NCBI GenBank assembly: GCA_046051225.1
Contig: JBJOOR010000014.1
Location: 1-64,000, forward strand
Length of the DNA stretch: 64,000 nucleotides
Origin: CAIODY01 sp046051225
GTDB lineage: Bacteria; Bacteroidota; Bacteroidia; Chitinophagales; CAIODY01
Reading direction: 5' to 3'
Part shown: in pieces, positions 34,366 through 42,634 of the stretch
Numbering within the stretch: position 1 is the stretch's first letter
How the letters are laid out: each line of letters opens with the position of its first letter
Program-made: the position numbers and the translations under genes
The notes under the pieces: model-generated
Databases searched by the model: none
Told to the model about the DNA's origin: nothing
Seen by the model: only the letters and a program-made list of their open reading frames with translations

Positions 34366-36684
34366 ATGAAGTCAATCGTTCGTATTTTAATATTTTTATT
34401 TCCGATTACTGTTTTAGTAATTGCACTTTCGGTGTTGTGCAGTTGGCAATTTAATTATTCATGTAGCTTTATTAGTGCATTGAATTGGAACAACATGAAC
34501 CCCATAACAGCTGTAGGATTAAGTCTTTCGAGCTTGCTTGTTTTATTTTTAGCAAAAAAAAATAGCAGTAAAAAAGTAATAATCGCCAATATTTCGATAG
34601 CTATTTTAATCAGTTTAATTGGTGTGTTAAAACTTTTTTCGTTAGCTACTGGTATCGAATTACGAGTAGATAAATGGCTTTATTTTTCTAAAATGGATGC
34701 TACTATTTTAGATAAGGTTACAAACGGAATTACATTTTATACTGCTTTTTCTTTTTTGTTATTGGGCATTGCTTTTTTACAAATTAGTACGCATCAAAAC
34801 AAATGGCGCAGGCTTGCCAATCAATTTACTTTTTTGGTTTTTGTAATCAGCCTTGCCAATGTTATTGCTTATATCTATCAAGTTGAAATATTTCTGTCGC
34901 TTAAGCCTATGGCGTTTCACACGGCTTTTTGTTTTTTATTTATTGCTATTTCGTTGTTGTTGGTAAATCGCAATTATGGTTTTATGCAAACTTTTACTAC
35001 GCCATTTTTGGGTAGTTTAATTGCACAAATTGCCATACCATCTGTTATCATTATTCCCATATTATTGGGCTACTTGCGCTTGCAATTAAGTTGGCATTAT
35101 GTGGTTGGTTTAGAATCGGGCATTGCACTGTTAATCACTTTTATTATTCTTTCGTTTTTTACATTGGTATGGGTTGTTTCGGTATCGCTTAATAGAACCG
35201 ATAAAAAACGAACCATTGCCGAGCAACAACTGAAATTGCAAACCCAATTATTGCAATCAACTATCGAAAGTTTGCAAGCGGTGTTGATGTTTTCAATTGA
35301 CAACCACTATAATTATTTAGTAGCTAATGCAGCCTTTAAAACAGCCACCCATGCGGCTTATGGCACATCGGTAAGTATTGGAGCAACTATGCTAAACAGC
35401 ATTACTGCTGAAGCAGATAGAACAAAAGCAAAACAAAATTGCGACAAAGCATTGGCTGGAGAAACCTTTATTACCATCGAAGAATATGGCGATGCAAAAC
35501 GATTTTATTTTGAAACAAAATATTTTCCGATTAAAGATGAAATGGAAAATGTGATAGGTGTAACAGTGCTTTCAGAAAATATTACCGAACGAAAATTAAA
35601 CGAAGAAAAAATAATTGCGCAACGAAATAAATTGCAATTGCTAATTGAAGCATCGCCCGATGCGATTATTATTACCGATATGAATTTACTGATAACCACT
35701 TGGAACAAAGCCAGCGAAGCCATGTATGGCTTTTCGGAAGAAGAAGTTTTAGGTAAATCAGTTAGCACAATTGTAAGAACAATTTATAAAGATGAAACCG
35801 AACGACAAGCAATTGTAAACGAATTATTCAAACACAAAAAATGGAAAGGCGAAGTAACACAGCCCAACAGAGCCAACGAAAAAATGACGGTGCTTTGCTC
35901 ATCAGCCATGTTGTTTGATGCACATCAGCAGCCACAAGGCATTGTGGTTATTAATAGAAATATTACCGAACGAAAATTAAACGAAGAAAAAATAGAACAA
36001 ATAAACAAAGAGCTGGAAGCCTTTACCTATTCGGTATCGCACGATTTACGAGCACCACTTAGAGCCATCAATGGGTTTACACAAATTTTGAATGAAGATT
36101 ATATTCATCAATTAGATGCCGAAGCACAACGCTTGATGAACACCGTAACAAACAATGCACAACGCATGGGCATGTTGATTGACGATTTACTTACGTTTTC
36201 GAAAATTGGAAAACGTGAATTAGTAAAAATGAAAATTGAGATGAATGAATTGGTAAAAAATATTGCCGATGAAATGTATAACAACGAGCAAAATAAAAAT
36301 GTGGTGCTGCACATAAAACCGTTGCCCAATGCCAATGCCGATGTGATTAGCCTAAAGCAAGTTTGGATAAATTTAATAGCCAATGCTTTCAAATATTCGC
36401 AAACAAAAAGCGAACGAAAAATTGAAATTGGTGCCACCGAAGAAGACGATAAAATTATTTTTTACATCAGCGATAATGGGGTAGGATTTGATATGAAATA
36501 TGCCCACAAATTATTTGGTGTTTTTCAACGCTTACACTCCGATGAAGAATTTGAAGGCACAGGTGTAGGCTTAGCAATTGTGCAACGTATTATTACTAAA
36601 CATGGCGGCAAAGCTTGGGCTGAAGCCACTTTAAACCAAGGAGCAACTTTTTATTTTTCATTACCTAAAACAAACAATCAATGA
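34366..36684 (+). CDS. Membrane sensor histidine kinase with two PAS domains
   Basis: A 772-aa transmembrane kinase that would autophosphorylate and pass phosphate to a response regulator. Residues about 1-275 hold seven or eight hydrophobic segments (MASE-like sensor region). Two PAS domains follow (about 295-410 and 415-540), each ending in NITERKLNEEKI. The HisKA motif is YSVSHDLRAPLRAING with the phospho-acceptor His559, then the ATPase domain with N box (IWINLIANAFKYSQ form), DNGVGFDM, and GTGVGLAIVQ. The 3' end overlaps the start of the response-regulator gene by 4 bases, so the pair is translationally coupled. A 37-bp perfect direct repeat (35577-35613 and 35958-35994) brackets the second PAS domain. 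Confidence 0.93.
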   Translation: MKSIVRILIFLFPITVLVIALSVLCSWQFNYSCSFISALNWNNMNPITAVGLSLSSLLVLFLAKKNSSKKVIIANISIAILISLIGVLKLFSLATGIELRVDKWLYFSKMDATILDKVTNGITFYTAFSFLLLGIAFLQISTHQNKWRRLANQFTFLVFVISLANVIAYIYQVEIFLSLKPMAFHTAFCFLFIAISLLLVNRNYGFMQTFTTPFLGSLIAQIAIPSVIIIPILLGYLRLQLSWHYVVGLESGIALLITFIILSFFTLVWVVSVSLNRTDKKRTIAEQQLKLQTQLLQSTIESLQAVLMFSIDNHYNYLVANAAFKTATHAAYGTSVSIGATMLNSITAEADRTKAKQNCDKALAGETFITIEEYGDAKRFYFETKYFPIKDEMENVIGVTVLSENITERKLNEEKIIAQRNKLQLLIEASPDAIIITDMNLLITTWNKASEAMYGFSEEEVLGKSVSTIVRTIYKDETERQAIVNELFKHKKWKGEVTQPNRANEKMTVLCSSAMLFDAHQQPQGIVVINRNITERKLNEEKIEQINKELEAFTYSVSHDLRAPLRAINGFTQILNEDYIHQLDAEAQRLMNTVTNNAQRMGMLIDDLLTFSKIGKRELVKMKIEMNELVKNIADEMYNNEQNKNVVLHIKPLPNANADVISLKQVWINLIANAFKYSQTKSERKIEIGATEEDDKIIFYISDNGVGFDMKYAHKLFGVFQRLHSDEEFEGTGVGLAIVQRIITKHGGKAWAEATLNQGATFYFSLPKTNNQ

Positions 36685-37115
36685 ACACAGCAGTAGAAAT
36701 TTTATTAGTAGAAGACAATTTGAACGATGCCGAAATGACGATTAGAGCATTGCGAAAAAATAATTTAGCCAACTCTATTTTGCATTTAAAAGATGGAGCT
36801 GAAGCATTAGAATATATTTTTGGAAAGGATGAAAACCAAATCGAAAATAGGCATCAACTAAAAGTGATTTTGCTTGATTTAAAAATGCCAAAAGTAGATG
36901 GCATTGAAGTGCTGCGAAAATTAAAAGCAAACGAACACACCAAAAAAATTCCGGTGGTAATGCTTACTTCATCTAAAGAAGACCCTGATATACAAACGTG
37001 TTACAACTTAGGCGCAAACAGTTATGTAGTAAAGCCTGTAGAGTTCAACGCTTTTATTAAAGCTGTTGCCGAACTTGGATTGTATTGGCTTTTATTGAAT
37101 CAAAAACCACTTTAA
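36681..37115 (+). CDS. Single-domain response regulator (Rcp1-like)
   Basis: A 144-aa receiver domain with no output domain. Acidic pocket LLVEDNLNDAE near residue 8, phospho-acceptor aspartate in LLDLKMPKVDG near residue 67, the Thr/Ser in VVMLTSSKEDPD and the conserved Lys in YVVKPVEF are all present, so it should be active. The insertion DENQIENRHQ before the aspartate is typical of Rcp1-type regulators that work with bacteriophytochrome-like kinases. It overlaps the upstream kinase gene by 4 bases (ATGA) and is followed 11 bases later by a second kinase, so it probably relays phosphate between the two. Confidence 0.94.
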   Translation: MNTAVEILLVEDNLNDAEMTIRALRKNNLANSILHLKDGAEALEYIFGKDENQIENRHQLKVILLDLKMPKVDGIEVLRKLKANEHTKKIPVVMLTSSKEDPDIQTCYNLGANSYVVKPVEFNAFIKAVAELGLYWLLLNQKPL

Positions 37116-37126
37116 ACTTTAATTTT

Positions 37127-38638
37127 ATGATTACTCCTATCAAAATATTAATTGTTGAACACAGTGTTTACGACATTGATTTAATTAAACACGAACTGCG
37201 AAAAAACGAAATAGTTTATGTAAGCCGAGTGGTGCAAACTAAAGAAGATTTTGAAAACACTTTGTTCGAATTTGAGCCCGATATTATTTTGTCCGATTAC
37301 TCATTGCCCAACTACAGCGGCTTAGAGGCTTTTTATTTTAAACAAGAAAACACACCCGATATTCCTTTCATTTTTGTTTCGGGTACTATTGGCGAAGAAA
37401 ATATTATTGATTTAATAAAAAAAGGAGTAACCGATTATGTGTTGAAAGATAAATTGTATTCGCTACAATCCAGATTTACAAGGGCTTTGAAACAAGCAAA
37501 AGAACATGGCGAAAAAATAAAAATGGAACAACAATTATTGAAAAGCGAAAAAAAATTTCGAGCATTAATTGAAAACGGAACAGATGTAATTGGCTTAACC
37601 GATGCCGCTGGAAAAATAATTTATCTAAGCCCATCGTACGAAAAAAATACGGGCTTTACTATTGCCGAAACCATTGGCAAACCTGCATTTGAAATTATGC
37701 ACCCCGAACAAGTTATTGAATCGAGAAGCAGATTAGAGGATGTATTAAAAAATCCTGGTGTGGTGTATCAACGCATCAATCGGTTTAAATGCAAAGATGG
37801 TTCGTTTATTTGGTGCGAAGGCACAGTGATAAATTTGTTGCACGATGAAAATGTAAAAGCCATTGTTTCTAACTATCGAAATATTACCGATAGAAAATTG
37901 GCAGAAGAAAAATTGAAAGAATTGAATGACGAGTTGGAAGGCAAAGTAGAACAACGAACACAAGAATTGGCGCAAACTATTAAAGAGCTGGAAATGTTTA
38001 CCTACACGGTGTCGCACGATTTGCGAACGCCGCTAAATGCTATTTATGGTTTTGCTAATTTGCTATCGGAATTTCATAAAAATGATTTGAATGAAGAAGG
38101 ACAAGAATATTTGTGGCACATTGTAGCTGCTGCCAAACGAATGACTGATTTGATTGGCGATTTATTGCACCTAAGTAAATTGGGCAAAATGCAAATTGAA
38201 AAATCGAAAGTAGATATGAATGCATTGGTTAGAAAAGTGAAATACGATTTTGAAAAAGCAAATCAACATCAAGCACAAATTAGTATAGAAGCTTTGCCCA
38301 ATGCAGAAGGCGATGCTTCGCTGTTAGAACAGGTGTGGATGAATTTAATTTCGAATGCCGTAAAATATTCGGCTAAAAAAGATTGTTCGGTGGTGCAAAT
38401 TGGTGTTGAATATGACAATGAAAACACTATTTTTTATGTAAAAGATAATGGTGCTGGCTTTGATATGAATCAAGCCAGTAAGCTGTTTGGCGTATTTCAA
38501 CGTATGCACACTTCATCCGAATTTGAAGGCACTGGTGTGGGCTTAGCTATTGTAAAATTAATTATCGAAAAACACGAAGGAAAAATTTGGGCTGAAAGTA
38601 AAATTGACGAAGGCTCTACTTTTTATTTTTCTATTTAG
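37127..38638 (+). CDS. Soluble hybrid: N-terminal receiver, PAS, histidine kinase
   Basis: A 503-aa cytoplasmic protein. Residues 1-125 form a receiver domain with the aspartate in IILSDYSLPNYSG, but the acidic pocket reads LIVEHSVYD: one of the two acidic residues is His, which may weaken Mg2+ binding. A PAS domain follows (about 150-270; GTDVIGLTDAAGKIIYLSPS, with YRNITDRKLAEEKL at its end), then a coiled coil, HisKA YTVSHDLRTPLNAIYGF with His297, and an ATPase domain with DNGAGFDM and GTGVGLAIVK. The kinase core is close to that of the upstream kinase, so the two probably arose by duplication. ATG 37127 is preferred over the TTG at 37085, which lies inside the regulator gene. Confidence 0.92.
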   Translation: MITPIKILIVEHSVYDIDLIKHELRKNEIVYVSRVVQTKEDFENTLFEFEPDIILSDYSLPNYSGLEAFYFKQENTPDIPFIFVSGTIGEENIIDLIKKGVTDYVLKDKLYSLQSRFTRALKQAKEHGEKIKMEQQLLKSEKKFRALIENGTDVIGLTDAAGKIIYLSPSYEKNTGFTIAETIGKPAFEIMHPEQVIESRSRLEDVLKNPGVVYQRINRFKCKDGSFIWCEGTVINLLHDENVKAIVSNYRNITDRKLAEEKLKELNDELEGKVEQRTQELAQTIKELEMFTYTVSHDLRTPLNAIYGFANLLSEFHKNDLNEEGQEYLWHIVAAAKRMTDLIGDLLHLSKLGKMQIEKSKVDMNALVRKVKYDFEKANQHQAQISIEALPNAEGDASLLEQVWMNLISNAVKYSAKKDCSVVQIGVEYDNENTIFYVKDNGAGFDMNQASKLFGVFQRMHTSSEFEGTGVGLAIVKLIIEKHEGKIWAESKIDEGSTFYFSI

Positions 38639-38697
38639 TGAATAGTAATGATGTAAAAGTAGTTGTTATAAATATGGAAACAAAGGGTAAGTTTTTT

Positions 38698-39480
38698 CTA
38701 CCTCAATACAAAATGCTGTTTCAAAATTCCTTTACGAAAAAATACAAATCCCATCGAAAAAATATCCACTGAAATGCTTACTGCATCATCATTTTTAATT
38801 TCCTGCCAAGCCTTTTGCATACCTTCGCTCCAGTGTATATCATGAAAAATTAAAATGCTGTTTTCATGTGTAAATGGCAATATTTTTTTGTAATAATTTA
38901 TAGTTGGTTCGTATCTATGATTGCCATCAATAAATGCAAAATCGATTTGTTGCATTTGCTGTAAAACTTCATCTAATCTTTCTTCGAATGTGCCTATGAA
39001 TGAATTAATTTGATTGCATTCTAATTGCTTAAAAAGTTTTTGTGCAAGCTTAGCCGAATCTGGATTGGCTTCAATTGTATAAACAGTTCTATTTTTATTT
39101 TCTAACGATAAATACAAAGTGCTGATGCCAATGCAAGTTCCTAATTCTAAAATACTTTTAGGTTGAAAATATTCTACTAACTTAAATAACAATTCGCCTT
39201 GTGATTTAGGAATAGAAACTGTTTTGGCTAATTGAGCTATTTTTTTTTCAACAGATTTTAAAGTATGACTACCAGCACCAAATTCTATTTGTTGAATAGA
39301 TTCAGTAGATTTTTTTAGTTGCTTTTTTACATGTTCAATTTCATCAAAAGCATAAAAATGTTTTTCACTTTTAATTACTTTAGTTAATAAATCAAATATA
39401 AATGGAGAGTGAACACCGTGTTCGTCAACTGCTTTTAATTGGTATTGCAGATAAGATTTTATCTTGAATAAAATACTCAT
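38698..39480 (-). CDS. Class I SAM-dependent methyltransferase (O-methyltransferase-like)
   Basis: A 260-aa cytoplasmic methyltransferase. The SAM-binding motif I is ILELGTCIGISTLYL near residue 113, followed by VYTIEANPDSAKLAQ (motif II, acidic residue binding the ribose) and DFAFIDGNHRYEPTINYY (motif post-II/III), the layout of the catechol- or caffeoyl-CoA-type O-methyltransferases. Substrate unknown. The upstream cysteine desulfurase stop is followed directly by GTG then ATG; ATG 39480 is the likelier start, GTG 39483 the alternative. Tight spacing implies one transcript with the desulfurase gene. Confidence 0.88.
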   Translation of the reverse strand: MSILFKIKSYLQYQLKAVDEHGVHSPFIFDLLTKVIKSEKHFYAFDEIEHVKKQLKKSTESIQQIEFGAGSHTLKSVEKKIAQLAKTVSIPKSQGELLFKLVEYFQPKSILELGTCIGISTLYLSLENKNRTVYTIEANPDSAKLAQKLFKQLECNQINSFIGTFEERLDEVLQQMQQIDFAFIDGNHRYEPTINYYKKILPFTHENSILIFHDIHWSEGMQKAWQEIKNDDAVSISVDIFSMGFVFFRKGILKQHFVLR

Positions 39481-39483
39481 CAC

Positions 39484-40641
39484 TTAGGCTGTAATCGCTT
39501 TACCAATTTTTTGAATTAACACTTCTAACACTTTATCAATTTCGGCTTTTGTGTTAAATTTTGAAAACGAAAAACGAATAGTAGATTGATTGGCTTTGCC
39601 TTTATAAATAGATTGAATTACATGACTACCAGCGTTAGCACCGCTACTGCAAGCACTTCCGCCACTTACACAAATACCATCCATATCTAAAGTGTATAAC
39701 AACATTTCGGTTTGTTCGTTCTTTGGAAAACCAACACTTAATACTGTGTACATTGAATTTTCGAAACCCGAACGACCATTAAAAACTAAACCTTCAAAAT
39801 TATTTTCTAATTGTTTTTTTAGATAAAATTTTAAATCTAACATGTGTTGTTTTTCAGCTTCAAAATTTTCGTAAGCCAATTCCAATGCTTTTGCAAAACC
39901 CACAATACCAGTTACATTTTCAGTACCTGCTCTCATATTGCGTTCTTGTCCGCCGCCTGCTACATAAGGTTTTACTTTTACATTTTCGCTGATGTAAACT
40001 ATTCCTGCGCCCTTTGGGCCATGAAATTTATGAGCCGAACCTGTTATAAAATCAACAGGCATTTCTTTTAAATTAAATTTAAAATGCCCTGTAGTTTGTA
40101 CAGTATCTGAATGAAAATATGCACCATGATTTTTTACCAAAGTGCCTACAGCATTAATGTCTAACAAATTTCCAATTTCATTATTGCCATGCATTAACGA
40201 AACCAAAACACCTTCACCTTTTAATTCTTTTAGCATATTTTCTAAATGAATTAAATCAATATCGCCATATTCATTTACATCAACCAAATGTTTTTTTATT
40301 CTGCCCAATGCTTCAATATCTTCGGCTGTGTGCAATACGCAATGATGCTCTAATGGAGAAGTAATAATATGTTTTACGCCCAAATCATTTACACAACGGC
40401 GCATAATCATATTGCTACTTTCGGTACCGCCAGATGTAAAAAATATTTCGCCAGGATTAGCACCTAATAAAGTTGCTACTGTTTTACGAGCCTTTTCTAT
40501 GGCAGCTTTCACTTCTCTGCCATACGAATATATAGAAGATGGGTTGCCAAAATTTTCCATTAAAAAAGGCATCATAGCTTCCGCCACTTTTGCATCAACT
40601 TTTGTAGTAGCTGCATTATCTAAGTAAATACGATTGTTCAT
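39484..40641 (-). CDS. Cysteine desulfurase (IscS/NifS family)
   Basis: PLP enzyme that removes sulfur from cysteine for iron-sulfur clusters or tRNA thiolation. The 385-aa product starts YLDNAATTKVD, has the PLP-lysine motif TGSAHKFHGPKG near residue 205 and the catalytic cysteine in SGGSACSSGANAGS near 328. The active-site loop length is that of the IscS group rather than SufS. It is followed with no gap by the methyltransferase gene. Bacteroidota usually also have a SUF system elsewhere, so this copy may serve tRNA thiolation, which is inference. Confidence 0.94.
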   Translation of the reverse strand: MNNRIYLDNAATTKVDAKVAEAMMPFLMENFGNPSSIYSYGREVKAAIEKARKTVATLLGANPGEIFFTSGGTESSNMIMRRCVNDLGVKHIITSPLEHHCVLHTAEDIEALGRIKKHLVDVNEYGDIDLIHLENMLKELKGEGVLVSLMHGNNEIGNLLDINAVGTLVKNHGAYFHSDTVQTTGHFKFNLKEMPVDFITGSAHKFHGPKGAGIVYISENVKVKPYVAGGGQERNMRAGTENVTGIVGFAKALELAYENFEAEKQHMLDLKFYLKKQLENNFEGLVFNGRSGFENSMYTVLSVGFPKNEQTEMLLYTLDMDGICVSGGSACSSGANAGSHVIQSIYKGKANQSTIRFSFSKFNTKAEIDKVLEVLIQKIGKAITA

Positions 40642-40675
40642 ATTTTTATTTTTGAATTGGTAAATTTCCGAAATT

Positions 40676-42373
40676 TTATTGACTTTCTATATTTTTCATT
40701 TCAAAGTAAGAACTAATCATATTTGAATACCCGATACAACCATGTTCATCGCTTACTTTAATGATAAAAGCACCTGATTTTGTAATAGGAATTAATGAGT
40801 TGGAAACAGATATATTTTCATTACCTAAAATAGTGTAAGTTAAATGTTTCACTGGTTTTATGGTAGCTATTTTAAAGTTGCATGTATCGCCAAAATAAAT
40901 GGGTGGCGTTGATATACGATGAGTAATGATATTATCATTTTCTAATTCGTTGGGGTAAAATAATTGCTGAACGCCCGATTTTGTGCTACAACCATATTGG
41001 TCGGTTAAGGTTACAGAAATTACGCCCGACTGAAGAATTGTACCACCAAAATCAGTAGCGTAAATTTCATCGCCATAATTTTTTCGTAATGAATTTTGTT
41101 GCGATGCATTCATCATCGACCAATCATAATTGAGGGTATTTTCAATGCTACCATTTGCTTTCGCTTTATAATGATATGGCGTTAATTCGCAAGCAATTTT
41201 ATTGCTATCTAATCGGCTTACAGAAACTTGTTCTGCTAATTTAGGCTCAACATTTTTACTACTGCTATATCTTTTTCCATCTTTAGTTTCAACTGTCAGT
41301 GTGATTTTATAGTTGCCACTTGATAAGTATAAATCTGGATACAAAGCCGTATCTATAACAATATTTGTAGGACTGATTTCCCATTTTACTTTTTTACAAT
41401 TTTCGATTTTTGAATATTGAGGAAACAACAAAACATGCGATAACCGTTGGCTTGGTACACAATAATAATCTACATTAAAATCAGCTATTGAGCCTGAGTA
41501 ATTGAATTCATTGGTTGAATAAATATCAAAACTATCATTCAGTATAATTAATTGATTAGTTGTGTTTTGATTGAATACATATACGCTAACTTTCTTCTTG
41601 CCCGATGTAGTATAAACATGGCGTTTCGTTTTCGTTAGTTTTTCGCAGCTTTCTATTATACCATCGCCCCAATGATATACTACTTTGCCACTAAAATATT
41701 TTAAATTAGCAGATTCAAAAACAAGCTGAATACTATCACCAACGCTAACTCCTCCTTTTTTAATCATTTTTAATGTAGGCTTTTGCTTTTCAAAAATTTG
41801 TTTTGAAATTGTGTATTTGCACCCTTCACTAAAAGCTGTTAATTGAACGAAATTATTTTTTTCGGTTTGCGTTTCGTGAAAAAAAACACGAATGCTTGCC
41901 GTGTTTTGTCCTGCAATTATTACTCCCAATGTAGGATTAATAAACCATTGATAAGCATCCATTTTTTGTTGAACTGAAAATGTATAAATCTTGCCAGCTT
42001 CAATACTATCCTTGCCCTCAATAAATAAATTAATGGTTTTGTTTTTTTTGAATAATGAAACTTTTGTGGTATCGCTTCTTAAAATAGTTGAATCAATTCG
42101 TTGATAATATACAGCCAATTCCCAAGGCCAGGTGTGAAATATAGGTGCTATGCTATCACCCGAAGCTTGCAATGGATAAGCTCCTTTTAATAGCCATTTA
42201 ACTTCACAATTTTTAGGAACTGGTGTAACCGTAAACAATGAACTAACCATGGATGACAAACCCTCATGTTGCACAATGTCGGCTCTGTTGGGTTTGGGTA
42301 ATGTAAAATTGGATTGTGAAAATACAACAAAGCAATATAACAAACACCCAACTAAAATTACTGTTTTTTTCAT
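40676..42373 (-). CDS. Secreted PKD-like protein, function unknown
   Basis: A 565-aa exported protein with a signal peptide (MKKTVILVGCLLYCFVVFSQS). It is beta-rich, with at least one PKD-like domain around residue 260 (VVYHWGDGIIESC..., RHVYTTSGKKKVSVYV) and Ig-like strands ending in LTDQYGCSTKSG and VSDEHGCIGYSN. No sorting domain is seen at the C-terminus, so it may stay in the periplasm or be exported otherwise. The frame remains open upstream to 42535, but that extension reads through an intergenic repeat (giving NPDESGGQGGLIK), so ATG 42373, just before the signal peptide, is the true start. No close family recognised. Confidence 0.82.
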   Translation of the reverse strand: MKKTVILVGCLLYCFVVFSQSNFTLPKPNRADIVQHEGLSSMVSSLFTVTPVPKNCEVKWLLKGAYPLQASGDSIAPIFHTWPWELAVYYQRIDSTILRSDTTKVSLFKKNKTINLFIEGKDSIEAGKIYTFSVQQKMDAYQWFINPTLGVIIAGQNTASIRVFFHETQTEKNNFVQLTAFSEGCKYTISKQIFEKQKPTLKMIKKGGVSVGDSIQLVFESANLKYFSGKVVYHWGDGIIESCEKLTKTKRHVYTTSGKKKVSVYVFNQNTTNQLIILNDSFDIYSTNEFNYSGSIADFNVDYYCVPSQRLSHVLLFPQYSKIENCKKVKWEISPTNIVIDTALYPDLYLSSGNYKITLTVETKDGKRYSSSKNVEPKLAEQVSVSRLDSNKIACELTPYHYKAKANGSIENTLNYDWSMMNASQQNSLRKNYGDEIYATDFGGTILQSGVISVTLTDQYGCSTKSGVQQLFYPNELENDNIITHRISTPPIYFGDTCNFKIATIKPVKHLTYTILGNENISVSNSLIPITKSGAFIIKVSDEHGCIGYSNMISSYFEMKNIESQ

Positions 42374-42425
42374 GTTACAAGTTTCAAGAAAAATGAAATT
42401 ATTTCCAATTAATTTAAAATACATT

Positions 42426-42478
42426 TTTATTAATCCCCCTTGCCCTCCCGATTCATCGGGATTTACAACCTTATTAAG
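42426..42478. repeat. C/G-rich intergenic repeat with TCCCGA palindrome
   Basis: In otherwise AT-rich DNA this block contains AATCCCCCTTGCCCTCCCG and a perfect palindrome TCCCGATTCATCGGGA (42446-42461), followed by TTATTAAGGGTGATT. It resembles common interspersed intergenic sequences of Bacteroidota. A related block follows at 42550-42582. Confidence 0.6.
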
Positions 42479-42549
42479 GGTGATTAGCGCAAGATAAATT
42501 TCAAACGCTTTCTTTTTATATAAAATCAATTTCAAAGTTGCAATGTATT

Positions 42550-42582
42550 ATTCCCCCTTGTTAAGGGGGTTAGGGGGATTAA
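42550..42582. repeat. CCCCC-TTGTTAA-GGGGG intergenic repeat
   Basis: The block reads TTCCCCCTTGTTAAGGGGG then TTAGGGGGATT. It is an imperfect inverted repeat (CCCCCTT / AAGGGGG) with a second G run, and it lies between the stop of one secreted protein gene and the start region of another on the minus strand. No coding potential. Confidence 0.6.
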
Positions 42583-42600
42583 ATAATAAATAAAATAATT

Positions 42601-42632
42601 AAAAAGCCCCAATAATTTTATCGGGGCTTTTT
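42601..42632 (-). terminator. Terminator of the T9SS type A / fibronectin protein gene
   Basis: On the minus strand AAAAGCCCCGATAAAATTATTGGGGCTTTTT: 9-bp G/C-rich arms with flanking A and T tracts, directly after the stop at 42635. It shares the half-site TTTTATCGGGGCT with the terminator at 31730-31766. Confidence 0.88.
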
Positions 42633-42634
42633 AA

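Noticed and set aside
42374..42535. N-terminal extension of the secreted PKD-like protein
   Set aside because: The extension reads through an intergenic repeat and would bury the signal peptide that starts at 42373.
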